From NCBI GenBank assembly GCA_944381115.1, contig CALWJV010000005.1:1-64000 (forward strand): DNA of 64,000 nucleotides, written 5' to 3'. Numbering within the stretch: position 1 is the stretch's first letter; each line of letters opens with the position of its first letter. Below, one piece after another: positions 29,454 to 39,229 of this stretch. The position numbers and the translations under genes are program-made. The DNA comes from an uncultured Clostridia bacterium. GTDB lineage: Bacteria; Bacillota; Clostridia; Oscillospirales; CAG-272. Below the pieces are notes generated by a model. That model was not told the DNA's origin. It did not search any database and worked only from the letters and a program-made list of their open reading frames with translations.

Positions 29454-31001
29454 TTATTTTGCGTAGTCAACCGCTCTGCTTTCCCGAATAACATTTATCT
29501 TGATTTGTCCCGGGTATTCAAGGCTTTCTTCAATTTTCTTAACTATGTCTCGGGCTACAAGCACCATTTGTTCGTCGTTAACCACTTCCGGCTTAACCAT
29601 TATACGTACTTCTCGTCCTGCTTGAATAGCATATGATTTTTCAACTCCTCCGAAACTGTTTGCAATTTCTTCAAGTTTCTGAAGTCTCTTGATGTAATTT
29701 TCCAGATTCTCACGACGCGCACCCGGTCTTGCTGCGGAAATTGCATCCGCCGCCTGAACAATTACCGCTATTATTGTATTTGGCTCGACATCGTTATGAT
29801 GCGCCTCAATAGCATGTATTACTTCTGGGTTTTCCTTGTATTTCTTTGCAATGTCAACGCCCAGTTGAACATGTGATCCCTCCACTTCTGCCGTTAGCGC
29901 CTTACCTATATCGTGAAGAAGTCCTGCTCTCTTTGCGATAACACTATCAACACCAAGTTCATCTGCTATAATTCCGGCTATATATGCTACTTCAAGAGAG
30001 TGAATAAGTACGTTCTGTCCGTAACTTGTACGGTATTTGAGTCTTCCGAGGAGTTTTACAAGTTCCGGATTGATTGCGTGGATACCTATTTCAAATGTCG
30101 CCCTTTCTCCGGCCTGCTTTATGCTACTTTCAACTTCTTTCCGGGCTTTCTCTACTGTATCCTCTATTCTGGTTGGATGTATCCTTCCGTCTGATATAAG
30201 TTTTTCAAGGGTAAGTCTTGCAATCTCCCTTCTCACCGGGTCAAAACAAGAAATTGCAATCGTCTCCGGAGTATCGTCTATTATCAAATCGACTCCTGTA
30301 AGTTGTTCTATTGCTCTTATATTTCTTCCCTCTCGTCCGATTATCCTTCCCTTCATTTCATCACTTGGAAGAGTTACTGCTGACACGGTAGTTTCAGATA
30401 CATGATCCGATGCGCATCTTTGAATTGCAAGGGATATTATATCTCTTGCCTTTTGATCTGCCTCTTCTTTAAGTCTTGATTCAATCTCTATTATCTTGAG
30501 CGCCGCGTCATGCTGAACATCTGCCTCAATCCGCGAAAGAAGTTCTGCTTTTGCCTCTTCTACAGTATACCCTGATATTTTTTGAAGTTCGGTTAAATGC
30601 TTATTCAATACTTCCAAAATCTCTGCTTTAAGGTCATCTGCTTCTTTAAGTTTTTCGTTAAGCTGTTCATTTTTGCGGTCAAGAGCCTCGCTCTTTTTTT
30701 CAAGAACTTCTTCCTTGGATGAAAGTCTGTGTTCTTGACGGGTGATTTCGAAACGCTGTTCTTTGATTTCGCGTTCCATTTCGTTTTTGTCCTTAAGTAT
30801 CTGTTCCTTGGCTTCTACAATTGCGGCTTTTTTGCTGTTCTCTGCCTCTTTTGCGGCTTCGTCCACTATTCGTTTGGCTTCTTGTTCAGCAGAACCGATT
30901 TTAGCTTCTGCGTTTTTCTTACGAAGAAATGAACCAAGAAAGATACCTCCGACACCAAAAACTACTGTTGTAATTAAAAATATAATTTCAAGCAGTGTCA
31001 T
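29454..31001 (-). CDS. rny: Ribonuclease Y
   Basis: RNase Y is the membrane-anchored endoribonuclease that initiates mRNA decay in many Firmicutes. The 515-residue protein has an N-terminal membrane helix (about 4-24), a long Glu/Lys/Ala-rich coiled coil (about 30-180), a KH domain ([21 protein letters not shown] near 215) and an HD domain ([10 protein letters not shown] near 331, GLLHDIGKA near 357, EAHHNDVEP near 395). Length and order are standard. ATG at 31001 follows AGAAGGAGGACACA. Confidence 0.97.
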   Translation of the reverse strand: MTLLEIIFLITTVVFGVGGIFLGSFLRKKNAEAKIGSAEQEAKRIVDEAAKEAENSKKAAIVEAKEQILKDKNEMEREIKEQRFEITRQEHRLSSKEEVLEKKSEALDRKNEQLNEKLKEADDLKAEILEVLNKHLTELQKISGYTVEEAKAELLSRIEADVQHDAALKIIEIESRLKEEADQKARDIISLAIQRCASDHVSETTVSAVTLPSDEMKGRIIGREGRNIRAIEQLTGVDLIIDDTPETIAISCFDPVRREIARLTLEKLISDGRIHPTRIEDTVEKARKEVESSIKQAGERATFEIGIHAINPELVKLLGRLKYRTSYGQNVLIHSLEVAYIAGIIADELGVDSVIAKRAGLLHDIGKALTAEVEGSHVQLGVDIAKKYKENPEVIHAIEAHHNDVEPNTIIAVIVQAADAISAARPGARRENLENYIKRLQKLEEIANSFGGVEKSYAIQAGREVRIMVKPEVVNDEQMVLVARDIVKKIEESLEYPGQIKINVIRESRAVDYAK

Positions 31002-31082
31002 TGTGTCCTCCTTCTATTGGTAATATATTTATTTTTTTATGTTAAAGTTAATTTTTATTAATTAAACAATCACATATATTTC

Positions 31083-31111
31083 ATTTTATACTTATTTTTA
31101 TAGATTGTCAA
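31083..31111 (-). promoter_or_regulatory. Sigma-A-type promoter of rny
   Basis: Minus strand: consensus TTGACA (31106-31111) and TAAAAT (31083-31088) with a 17-base spacer, about 80 bases before the rny start. Confidence 0.75.
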
Positions 31112-31276
31112 GTCTATTTTGTAAAGTTTATAAATATTTCGCGGTGCCCCATTGAACAAATATTCAAAAATTTGCTGATTTTTATTTTTCCGGATCGCGT
31201 TTAAATTTTTTTTTATAACTCTATAAAGAGTTTCCCGTTTTACCGAACTGAATACTTAACGCTTACGGATAAATAA

Positions 31277-31319
31277 AGCGGCTTTGCATAATGCCTTAAA
31301 TAAAGCATGCAAAACCGCT
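31277..31319 (-). terminator. Terminator downstream of truB
   Basis: Minus strand AGCGGTTTTGCAT (from 31319) pairs with ATGCAAAGCCGCT (to 31277), followed by a TTTATTT run. The rest of the rny-truB gap (31112-31276) holds a short AACTCT/AGAGTT palindrome and nothing else I recognise. Confidence 0.6.
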
Positions 31320-31373
31320 AAACTGTAACCTAAAATCAGTATTAAACCGTACCGTTGTCTGTAAATGACATAT

Positions 31374-32288
31374 CTATTTTATTCTGAACTGTTTCAAAGG
31401 TTTAATTGCTGTTCCGTCCTGATAATTCTGAACTTTTCCAATTGCAAAGAAACCATCGCTGTCGTACATTTTAACAAGACTTCCCTCGGTAAAATCCGAT
31501 CCTATTTTTTTTTGGTATATTTCACATCCGCAGGATGCAAGTTTTGAAAAAAAATCAGAAAGTTTAACACCCGGGACATTTTCAAACAACATTTCTATTG
31601 GGATAAGTGCTTTTGCTTTTTCTTCGGCACTCATCTGCATAAGTTGCTCCTCCGTGTAACTATTTTCTATTCCAAACGCACCCGCAGATGTCCTTATCAA
31701 CGTTTTCATAACTGCTCCGCATCCAAGTCTGTTTCCTATATCTGCACAGAGAGTACGTATATATGTTCCTTTTGAAACACGTACATTCATAAGATATTCA
31801 CCCGGAGATTCTGTTTCGTAAAGTTCCAACTTTTCAACTTTTACCCTGCGCTTTTCTCTTTCTATCTCTTTACCTTTTCGCGCAAGATCAACCAGTTTTT
31901 TCCCGTCAACTTTAAGCGCGCTGTACATCGGAGGAACCTGCATTATATCTCCTACAAATTCTCCTGAGACGTTTTTCACAGTCGTAAAATCGGGAAGCAT
32001 TCCATAAAATTGCTTGATAACTGTTCCTGTTATATCCTCCGTATCTGTTGTCAGACCAAGTTTAAGCGTTGCCACGTACTCCTTTGTGTCTGAAGATAAT
32101 AAATCTGCCGCTTTTACTGCTCTTCCGACCATGACGACTAACACGCCCTCAGCAAGTGGATCAAGTGTTCCCGTATGTCCTACCTGCCTTGTACCGTATA
32201 GTTTTCTCACTTTGTAAATAACATCATGAGAGGTACAACCTCTCGGTTTATTAAAGCAAAGGATTCCACAAAGTTTTTCTTTACTCAT
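31374..32288 (-). CDS. truB: tRNA pseudouridine-55 synthase
   Basis: TruB makes pseudouridine 55 in the T-loop of nearly all tRNAs. The 304-residue protein shows GILCFNKPRGCTSHDV near 8-23, the catalytic aspartate D43 in GHTGTLDPLAEGVL, YVATLKLGLTTDTEDITG near 86 and VSKGTYIRTLCADIG near 185. A C-terminal PUA-like region (about 245-304) is present. ATG at 32288 with GAAAGG. It follows nrnA by 45 bases, the usual nrnA-truB order; rbfA, usually upstream of these, is instead at 44500. ribF is not adjacent. Confidence 0.96.
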   Translation of the reverse strand: MSKEKLCGILCFNKPRGCTSHDVIYKVRKLYGTRQVGHTGTLDPLAEGVLVVMVGRAVKAADLLSSDTKEYVATLKLGLTTDTEDITGTVIKQFYGMLPDFTTVKNVSGEFVGDIMQVPPMYSALKVDGKKLVDLARKGKEIEREKRRVKVEKLELYETESPGEYLMNVRVSKGTYIRTLCADIGNRLGCGAVMKTLIRTSAGAFGIENSYTEEQLMQMSAEEKAKALIPIEMLFENVPGVKLSDFFSKLASCGCEIYQKKIGSDFTEGSLVKMYDSDGFFAIGKVQNYQDGTAIKPLKQFRIK

Positions 32289-32333
32289 GTGTTGCGCCTT
32301 TCTGTCTGTTTTATAAAATACAAGTCGACATAA

Positions 32334-33311
32334 TTATAACGATACATTCAAAATTAATTCAAGTACCTTTTGACGCGCCACTTCCGGTGTTTCGGATTTA
32401 ATCACAGCCCCGGCTGCCCTTTCATGACCGCCTCCGCCAAATTTTCTGCATAATTCGCTTGCACTCACTTTTTCACCGGATCGCATGGAAATTTTATAAC
32501 TTTCCGGATCTGCGCTGTCTTGACGTAGCGTCACAGAAAGTTCAACTCCTTCTATTTCACGAAGTTTTGACACCGTATCACTGAATGCATCGTCTGTCAT
32601 TCCTTTTTTCATGTCATTTGTTACCATAAAAAAAGCTATCTTTCCACCAATATAAAACTCAGATTCCGAAAGCATTATCTTTTCAGCAGCAATTTCTTCA
32701 TAAGTTTTTATTCCGAAAAGTCTGTGCGAAACATATACATGATCTGCGCCCTCATCAATCAGCTCTGCTGCTATTCGCATTGTCCTTGACGTTACATTTG
32801 AATATTTAAACGATCCCGTATCCGAAGATAATGCCGCATATAACGCTGTCGCAGATTCTTTATTAAGAATACCTTCTCCGAGTTCTTCAAGTTCTCTTAT
32901 AAGCATATATATGATTTCTCCGGTTGCCGCCGCAGATGAATCTGTATAATTTTTTCCGGCATAATCGTCTCCATCCTTATGATGGTCAATCTTCAAATCG
33001 ATCTTTCCATCATATGTGTTTCCTACTCGATTCAACACTGAGCAATCAATTGAACAAACAAGTTCCGGCAGATCGCTCCCCTTATCGTCCACCCCAAGTT
33101 GTTCCTTTCCTTCTGTCAGAAAAATAAGCCGTTTAGGCACTTCGTCTTCACAAACAACGGTTACTTTATGACTTCCTTTTGCCTCAAGTGCATGTTTAAG
33201 TCCAAACGCTGAACCTAACGTATCTCCGTCTGGATGTATGTGACATAAAAGACGTATATTTCTTTTTTTTATAAAAAGTTTTGCAACTTCTTTTATATTA
33301 ATATCGTTCAT
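32334..33311 (-). CDS. nrnA: DHH-family oligoribonuclease/pAp phosphatase
   Basis: NrnA-type enzymes degrade nano-RNAs, pGpG and 3'-phosphoadenosine 5'-phosphate. The 325-residue protein has the DHH phosphoesterase motifs: CHIHPDGDTLGSAFGL near 22-38, CSIDCS near 86, the DHH triad in KIDHHKDG near 109, SSDTGSFKYSN near 163 and the DHHA1 C-terminal motif KFGGGGHERAAGAVI near 290-305. In NrnA motif II is usually VVDxx; here it is SIDCS. ATG at 33311. Runs into truB. Confidence 0.92.
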   Translation of the reverse strand: MNDINIKEVAKLFIKKRNIRLLCHIHPDGDTLGSAFGLKHALEAKGSHKVTVVCEDEVPKRLIFLTEGKEQLGVDDKGSDLPELVCSIDCSVLNRVGNTYDGKIDLKIDHHKDGDDYAGKNYTDSSAAATGEIIYMLIRELEELGEGILNKESATALYAALSSDTGSFKYSNVTSRTMRIAAELIDEGADHVYVSHRLFGIKTYEEIAAEKIMLSESEFYIGGKIAFFMVTNDMKKGMTDDAFSDTVSKLREIEGVELSVTLRQDSADPESYKISMRSGEKVSASELCRKFGGGGHERAAGAVIKSETPEVARQKVLELILNVSL

Positions 33312-33355
33312 ATTTTCCGCTTTTCTTTTTTTATTTTTCCTACAAAAATTCAGGT

Positions 33356-34150
33356 CTAAAGCCTGTAAATCTTTTTTGCGTTTTCAAATGTTATGGCACA
33401 AACCTCTTCGTAACTAATCCCTTTTATTTCAGCTAATTTTTCCGCTGTTGCCTTCATAAGAATCGAGTCATTTCTTTTTCCTCTGTACGGGTGAGGTGCA
33501 AGATATGGACAGTCGGTTTCAATAAGCATCCTGTCATTAGGTACGATTTTAGCCACCTCAGGCAGTTTTGCAGCATTTTTAAAAGTAAGTACACCTGAAA
33601 AAGATATATAATATCCTCTTGAAATAAGTTCTTCCGCCATTTCCGGGCTACCACTGTAACTGTGAAAAATACCGTTTACATTTGGATGATTGCGAATAAT
33701 TTCCATTGTATCTCCGTGTGCTTCTCTGTCATGGATAATAACCGGATATCCGGTCTCTTCCGCAAGTCGGAGTTGTATTTCAAACCATTTTTTTTGAATC
33801 TGCCTTGACGGCTCCTCCCAATGATAGTCCAGCCCTATTTCACCTATCGCAACTGTTTTCGATTTTTTCAAATATTGCCTGAGTATTTCAATAGTATCGG
33901 GATTATTCTCCGCCTCCTGTGCGTCATTCGGGTGAAGTCCGGCACTTGCATAGAAAAAATCGTATTTTTCTGCCAGTGCAGCCGCCTTTGGAAGTGTATC
34001 AAAAGAGCATCCTATATCAACCACCGCTCCGACGCCGTTTTCCTTCAAAGACGGAATAAGTTCATCTCTGTCTTCATCAAAACGCATGTCATCATAATGA
34101 GCATGCGTATCGAAAAGAAGCGGGACAGTTTTGTTTTCTTCAACTAACAT
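33356..34150 (-). CDS. tatD: TatD family deoxyribonuclease
   Basis: A 264-residue TatD-type metal-dependent hydrolase (3'-5' exonuclease activity in E. coli). Metal-site motifs in order: LFDTHAHYDDMRF near 12-24, GEIGLDYHW near 98, VIIHDREAHGD near 134, IFHSYSGSPEMAEEL near 160 and LIETDCPYLAPHPYRGKRN near 208. Length is standard. It follows metG by 109 bases, the conserved metG-tatD order of Firmicutes. ATG at 34150; the site AGGATAAA is about 13 bases upstream. Confidence 0.95.
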   Translation of the reverse strand: MLVEENKTVPLLFDTHAHYDDMRFDEDRDELIPSLKENGVGAVVDIGCSFDTLPKAAALAEKYDFFYASAGLHPNDAQEAENNPDTIEILRQYLKKSKTVAIGEIGLDYHWEEPSRQIQKKWFEIQLRLAEETGYPVIIHDREAHGDTMEIIRNHPNVNGIFHSYSGSPEMAEELISRGYYISFSGVLTFKNAAKLPEVAKIVPNDRMLIETDCPYLAPHPYRGKRNDSILMKATAEKLAEIKGISYEEVCAITFENAKKIYRL

Positions 34151-34259
34151 AAAAGATATTTATCCTGTAAAAATCCGTATATTTATTTATTTTATGAATT
34201 TTTGTCTTTTTGACCAACTTTTTATTATAAGGCCAATAATAAATAATTCCCGTTTTCGG

Positions 34260-36206
34260 TCAGCATATTCTGTCGCCTATGGCGGCGTCATCGTCTGCAA
34301 ACAGAACATGAACGTCGTCATGTCCCGAGGCAAGTATCATTCCGTTACTCTCCTCTCCTGCCAGCATTCTCGGCTTTAAATTTGCTACCATTATGATCTT
34401 TTTTCCGATAAGTTCCTCCGGCTTATAGAACTTTGCTATACCGGAAAGTACCTGTCGTTTTTCAAAGCCGAGATCAAGTTGAAATTTCAATAGTTTTTTT
34501 GACTTCGGCATTACCTCACATTCGAGAACTTTTGCCACACGCAGGTCCGGTTTTAAAAAGTCATTAAATTCTATTGCTTCCGCAAGAGGTTCGTACTCTT
34601 TCTCAGATAACTCTTCTTTAATTTCTTTTGCTTTATTTACATCTTTTTCGTTATCCTTGTTTTCTTCAGACAGTTTTGCAAAAAATTCTTTTTCGTCTAT
34701 TCTTGCAAAAAGCACTGCCGGCTCTGCTGTTTCATTATTTGCAGCAAGTCCGCCGAATTCTGTCGTCTTACAGTCTGTTCCAAGCTGCTCCAGAATCTTT
34801 TTTGAAGTCTCAGGTACAAAAGGTTCAAGCAGTACTGCTCCTATTCTTATCGTTTCAAGAAGATTATACAAAATTGTTCCAAGACGTTTTTCGGCGCCTT
34901 CAGCCTTTGCAAGCGTCCAAGGTGTAGTCTCATCTATATATTTATTTGCCCGGCGGAATGCTTCAAATATTGCCGCAAGCGCATCCGATACTCGGTAACC
35001 GTCCATATAACTTCTGACGTCTTTGACTGCCTTTTCTATCGCTTCTCTGAGTTCTGCGTCCGGCCCCTCTTCTTCCCCGCGCTGCTGAATCTTTTTACCA
35101 AAATATTTCTTATTCATTGCTGCAGTACGGTTTACAAGATTCCCAAGATTATTTGCAAGATCGGTATTGTATACCGAAATAATACTTTCGTATGTTATGC
35201 TTCCATCTGCGGCAAACGGCATCGCCGAAAGGGTATAATATCTTACTCCGTCCACCCCGAAAAGTTCTGCAAGTTCATCGGCGTACATTACGTTTCCTTT
35301 TGACTTTGACATTTTGTCTGTTCCGAAATTAAGCCAACCGTGACCGTATATCTTCTTCGGAAGAGGAAGCTCAAGTGCAAGTAGCATTATAGGCCAGTAT
35401 ATGGTGTGAAAACGGACTATATCTTTTCCTATTACATGAAGGTCGCATGGCCAATATTTTTTGAAAAGTTCTCCCTGCTCATCGACATCGTATCCAAGAG
35501 CGGTAATGTAGTTAGAAAGCGCGTCTATCCAAACATAGATAACATGCTTTTCGTCTCCCGGCACCGGTACTCCCCACGTAAACGAACTTCTTGTAACACA
35601 GAGATCCTGAAGTCCGGGCTTCAGAAAATTATTTACCATCTCTTTGAGCCTTGACTCCGGTTCAACAAATCCCGGATTCTCTTCAATATGTTTCAGAAGC
35701 CTGTCGGCATACTTACTCATTTTAAAAAAGTATGCTTCCTCTCTTGCCCTTTGAACTGGTCTGCCGCAGTCCGGGCATTTTCCGTCTACTACCTGTGTAT
35801 CAGTAAAAAACGATTCATCAGGCACGCAGTACCATCCTTCGTACTCTCCTTTATATATATCTCCTTTTTCCAGAAGTTTTTTGAAAATGTCTGAGACGGC
35901 CTTTTCATGGTACCCGTCCGTTGTTCTTATGAATTTATCGTATGATGCGCCTACGAGCGACCATATTCTCTTAACTTCGGCATTTACCCCGTCTACAAAC
36001 TCCTTCGGTGTAATGCCGAGTTCAGCAGCTTTTGTTTCTATCTTGATTCCGTGCTCATCGGTACCTGTCAGAAAAAATACATCGTACCCCTGCTGACGCT
36101 TATATCTTGCGATAGCATCTGTCAGTATTACCTCATATGTGTTCCCTATATGCGGTTTACCGGAGCAATAAGGTATTGCCGTTGTCAAATAAAACTTTTC
36201 TTTCAA
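34260..36206 (-). CDS. metG: Methionyl-tRNA synthetase
   Basis: Charges tRNA-Met. The 648-residue protein has a HIGH-type motif (PYCSGKPHIGNTYEV near 12-26), a CPDCGRPV zinc knuckle near 138, WIDALSNYITALGYD near 235, KMSKSKGN near 296 and a C-terminal tRNA-binding (EMAP/Trbp111) domain from about 545, joined by a Glu/Lys-rich linker. The start is taken as TTG 36206, preceded by GGAAGGGGATAAT; the in-frame TTG at 36233 lies upstream of that site and no ATG is available. The non-ATG start is noteworthy for such a highly expressed gene. Confidence 0.97.
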   Translation of the reverse strand: MKEKFYLTTAIPYCSGKPHIGNTYEVILTDAIARYKRQQGYDVFFLTGTDEHGIKIETKAAELGITPKEFVDGVNAEVKRIWSLVGASYDKFIRTTDGYHEKAVSDIFKKLLEKGDIYKGEYEGWYCVPDESFFTDTQVVDGKCPDCGRPVQRAREEAYFFKMSKYADRLLKHIEENPGFVEPESRLKEMVNNFLKPGLQDLCVTRSSFTWGVPVPGDEKHVIYVWIDALSNYITALGYDVDEQGELFKKYWPCDLHVIGKDIVRFHTIYWPIMLLALELPLPKKIYGHGWLNFGTDKMSKSKGNVMYADELAELFGVDGVRYYTLSAMPFAADGSITYESIISVYNTDLANNLGNLVNRTAAMNKKYFGKKIQQRGEEEGPDAELREAIEKAVKDVRSYMDGYRVSDALAAIFEAFRRANKYIDETTPWTLAKAEGAEKRLGTILYNLLETIRIGAVLLEPFVPETSKKILEQLGTDCKTTEFGGLAANNETAEPAVLFARIDEKEFFAKLSEENKDNEKDVNKAKEIKEELSEKEYEPLAEAIEFNDFLKPDLRVAKVLECEVMPKSKKLLKFQLDLGFEKRQVLSGIAKFYKPEELIGKKIIMVANLKPRMLAGEESNGMILASGHDDVHVLFADDDAAIGDRIC

Positions 36207-36281
36207 AATTATCCCCTTCCTTACGCTTTTCAAAAAAGCCAGTCAAAATCTCTGTTTATGACTTTTTGCATTTTTACGTTA

Positions 36282-37415
36282 TCATATTGATGTAATACTA
36301 AGATTTGTAAATTCTGCTGAGCGTATCTCTTCTTCTTTATTTTGTATAACTGTTTTCTTTCCGTCCAAAATAATGTTTTGTCCTATAACATTTTTTATCA
36401 CGACTGCATTGTCAGGTCTGCGTACTCCAAATCTTTCTATCAACTTGAAATTTTTTATTTCAAGTCCGTCAAAATTCGATTCTATACAGACTGCGGGATT
36501 TTTATTTTCCGCTCTTGTAGAATATGCAGTCATATTTTCTATTGTAAAGTTTTCTACGTGCCCGACACCCAACGGTTTATCCTCTTCTTTAAATATCGGC
36601 GCTCTGCAATATCTTGCCGCGTCGGCATTTACGGCATATGCACGATATCCACCATAAACATTTTTTATATGCACATTTTTTATTTTAGCGTCAACACTTA
36701 AAATTCTTATAATGGTATGGCAATCCTCTGCAAAAAGATTTTCCATGTTAACATTTTCAAAATCGTCCCGCAAAAGGTCAAGATTCTCTATCCTGTCTAT
36801 GCAGTCATCTGCGTTTATTGCTATCAAATCGTCATTTGTCTGACCTTTTGAAAGCGCATATATATTTTTTACACTTCCATTTCTCACATTTCCGCCGAAA
36901 TGCAGTCCATCCTGATTTTTACCAAAAGCATCACTGACAAAACTTATGTTTTCTATTTTAAAACCTTCTATACCCGACATCCGAATATAATATGTTGTGG
37001 AATTTGCAACAGTAAATCCGTTAAGAGTCAGCCCTTTTACGTTCTGAAAATTCATAACACTTCCGGAATATCCGTTCTTATCAAACAGATCATCCGGCTT
37101 TCTGTTTCCCCACCCCTTATTGTTTCCGTCAAAAACTCCGCCGCATATCTTTATGTTTTCGTTTCCGTTTTCGTGGTCCGAGTTCGTTATAAGAAAGTCA
37201 CCTCTGTGCTTCTGTACCTCTCCGTCCATTATAAATCTTGCTCCCGGGGTCACATTCAAAACGGTATTCGAATTTATTTTCAATGTTTTGCTTATAAGAT
37301 AACAGCCCAGTGGAATAAATATCTCATTTTCTCCACTGTCAAGCAGCGACTGAAGCGCTTCACTGTCATCGTGAACTCCATCGCCGTATATTTTATAATC
37401 TTCAAAACAAATCAT
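36282..37415 (-). CDS. Pectate-lyase-like/GH28-like beta-helix protein
   Basis: A 377-residue right-handed parallel beta-helix protein. The start resembles the Pectate_lyase_3 leader (YGDGVHDDSEALQSLLDSGENEIFIPLGCYLIS), followed by repeated I-x-I-x-N/G turns. At the site where GH28 enzymes have NTDG, DD and GHG, this protein has NQDGLHF (near 170), TNDDLIAIN (near 195) and EDCHTIIRI (near 230), so acidic residues are kept but the His motif differs. No signal peptide, so it is probably cytoplasmic, acting on imported oligosaccharides. ATG at 37415 follows AACAGGAGG. It sits between rluD and metG, genes with which it has no functional link. Confidence 0.78.
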   Translation of the reverse strand: MICFEDYKIYGDGVHDDSEALQSLLDSGENEIFIPLGCYLISKTLKINSNTVLNVTPGARFIMDGEVQKHRGDFLITNSDHENGNENIKICGGVFDGNNKGWGNRKPDDLFDKNGYSGSVMNFQNVKGLTLNGFTVANSTTYYIRMSGIEGFKIENISFVSDAFGKNQDGLHFGGNVRNGSVKNIYALSKGQTNDDLIAINADDCIDRIENLDLLRDDFENVNMENLFAEDCHTIIRILSVDAKIKNVHIKNVYGGYRAYAVNADAARYCRAPIFKEEDKPLGVGHVENFTIENMTAYSTRAENKNPAVCIESNFDGLEIKNFKLIERFGVRRPDNAVVIKNVIGQNIILDGKKTVIQNKEEEIRSAEFTNLSITSI

Positions 37416-37447
37416 TGATCTGCCTCCTGTTAAAAATTCAGTAAAAA

Positions 37448-38350
37448 CTAACCGTTTTGCTCCCTGAGACTTTTAAGCACCTTTTCAAACCATTCCGGAA
37501 GCGGCACACTTATTACCTTGTATTCCCCGGTTTTCGGGTGGATAAATCCTACGCTCTTTGCATAAAGCATCTGACCGGATAACATAGACGAATGCTTCTT
37601 TTCAAAAAGTGTGTTACCTCCTCCGTATACCGTGTCTCCCATAAGCGGGTGTCCGATATTTGAAAAATGTACTCTTATCTGATGTGTCCTTCCGGTTTCA
37701 AGCCGGGCCTCAATATAGGTAAATCCGTTAAACCGTTCAAGAACTTTGTAGTGCGTTACCGCTTCTCTTCCTCCGGGTACAACCGACATTTTTTTCCTGT
37801 CACAGGGATGCCTGCCTATAGGTTTATTAATTGTTCCCTCATCATCTTTAAGATTGCCGACAACGATTGCACGGTACACTCTGTCAGCCTTATGTTCCTT
37901 AATCTGAGAAGCAAGGCAGACGTGCGCTACATCATTCTTTGCAACAACCAGCAATCCTGCGGTATCTTTATCAATTCTGTGTACTATTCCCGGACGGATC
38001 ACACCGTTTATACCAGAAAGCCCGTCCCCGCAGTGATAAAGAAGAGCATTAACCAATGTACCGCTATAATTACCTGCCGCAGGATGGACGACCATACCCT
38101 TTGGCTTGTTGACTACAATGACATCGTTGTCTTCGTATACAATGTCAAGCGGAATATTTTCCGGTAGTGCCGCATCTGGAACAGGTTCCGGAAAGTCTAC
38201 TTCTATATTATCGCTTTCGGATATTTTATAATTTTTCGGCCTTACCGTTCCGTTTACCGTAACCAGCCCGCTTTCTATAAGTTTTTGTGCGGAGGAGCGT
38301 GTGATCTTTTCTTTTTCCGAAACAAATATATCAAGTCTCTGTCCTTCCAA
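37448..38350 (-). CDS. rluD: RluD-family 23S rRNA pseudouridine synthase
   Basis: A 300-residue RluA/RluD-type pseudouridine synthase. An N-terminal S4 RNA-binding domain (RLDIFVSEKEKITRSSAQKLIESGLV) is followed by the catalytic domain with IVYEDNDVIVVNKPKGMVVHP near 70, HRIDKDTAGLLVVAKN near 125 (catalytic Asp) and RLETGRTHQIRVHFSNIGHPLMGD near 215. Targets are probably large-subunit rRNA uridines. The start is a TTG at 38350, preceded by GGGGAGGG at slightly long spacing; no ATG fits. Downstream of lspA, as in B. subtilis (lspA-ylyB). Confidence 0.93.
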   Translation of the reverse strand: MEGQRLDIFVSEKEKITRSSAQKLIESGLVTVNGTVRPKNYKISESDNIEVDFPEPVPDAALPENIPLDIVYEDNDVIVVNKPKGMVVHPAAGNYSGTLVNALLYHCGDGLSGINGVIRPGIVHRIDKDTAGLLVVAKNDVAHVCLASQIKEHKADRVYRAIVVGNLKDDEGTINKPIGRHPCDRKKMSVVPGGREAVTHYKVLERFNGFTYIEARLETGRTHQIRVHFSNIGHPLMGDTVYGGGNTLFEKKHSSMLSGQMLYAKSVGFIHPKTGEYKVISVPLPEWFEKVLKSLREQNG

Positions 38351-38452
38351 AAAATTTCACCCTCCCCGGCATAAGACTCCTTGTTTGCATTTAAATCTTT
38401 TTTGGTCATCCGGTTTTACACACGCTTTTACTTTATTTTAAAGAATAAGCGG

Positions 38453-39106
38453 TCACTTTTCCGTATCACCCGGTTCCTTTTTTATTGTCTTGGATACAGT
38501 TTTTTTTAAATCGTCTTCAGTGCATTCATCTGTATTTTTTTCACTGTTTATATATTCTTCTGTACACAAGGTATTCTGCTCTCCGTTTTCAATTTTTTCC
38601 TTACCGTTTTTTGCATTTCTTACCTCAGCAAGAATATAGTATAGTATTAAAAGCCCAACGCCAACGCAAACAAATGTATCTGCAAGATTAAAAATCCAGG
38701 ACCACAGCTTCGGAAAAGCACAAAAGTCTATAAAGTCCACAACTTCTCCGTAAAAAATACGGTCTATCATATTCCCTATACCCCCACCGAGGATCATGGA
38801 TACTGATATATAAAATAAAGTACTGTTATCGTCCCAAAAAATTATAAGGGCCAAAAGCGCAAATATCATTATTACCGATGCAGTCATAAACAGCCACCTT
38901 GCATCGGAAAGACTGCCAAACGCCGCACCCGGGTTGGTTATATAAGTAATATGCAAAATATTTTTTATTAGCGGTATGCTTTGACCCAGATCCATGTTTT
39001 TCATGACGATTATTTTTGAAATATAGTCTATTATAACCGTAAATAATGTCACAAAAAGCGCAATAGCGGTACCTTTTTTATTTATTGCAATCTTTATTTT
39101 TTTCAC
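38453..39106 (-). CDS. lspA: Signal peptidase II with acidic C-terminal extension
   Basis: LspA removes signal peptides from prolipoproteins in the membrane. Four transmembrane helices (about 15-32, 70-90, 96-113, 143-161) and both catalytic aspartates are visible: D115 in GNMIDRIFYGEVVDFID and D143 in FNLADTF. Residue 64 onward of the canonical NPGAAFG is intact. At 217 residues it is about 55 longer than usual; the excess is a Glu/Lys/Asn-rich cytoplasmic tail from about 163. The start is a GTG at 39106 with AAGGA nine bases upstream. Confidence 0.95.
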   Translation of the reverse strand: MKKIKIAINKKGTAIALFVTLFTVIIDYISKIIVMKNMDLGQSIPLIKNILHITYITNPGAAFGSLSDARWLFMTASVIMIFALLALIIFWDDNSTLFYISVSMILGGGIGNMIDRIFYGEVVDFIDFCAFPKLWSWIFNLADTFVCVGVGLLILYYILAEVRNAKNGKEKIENGEQNTLCTEEYINSEKNTDECTEDDLKKTVSKTIKKEPGDTEK

Positions 39107-39229
39107 CAGAAAATTTCCTTTTTAATATAAGCAGGTCAACACGGAAGTGTCTTTTATACATAGGTATACAAAGACAGTTTCCGTAAAATTTTATATTCCG
39201 TTGTCCCGCTTTATTGTTGATTTTTTACT

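Noticed and set aside
31138-31152. GGGGCACCGCG on the minus strand upstream of rny, resembling a T-box core
   Set aside because: It lacks the GGTGG part of the T-box core, has no stem I motifs upstream and no following terminator, and lies upstream of the consensus rny promoter, so it would not be in the transcript.
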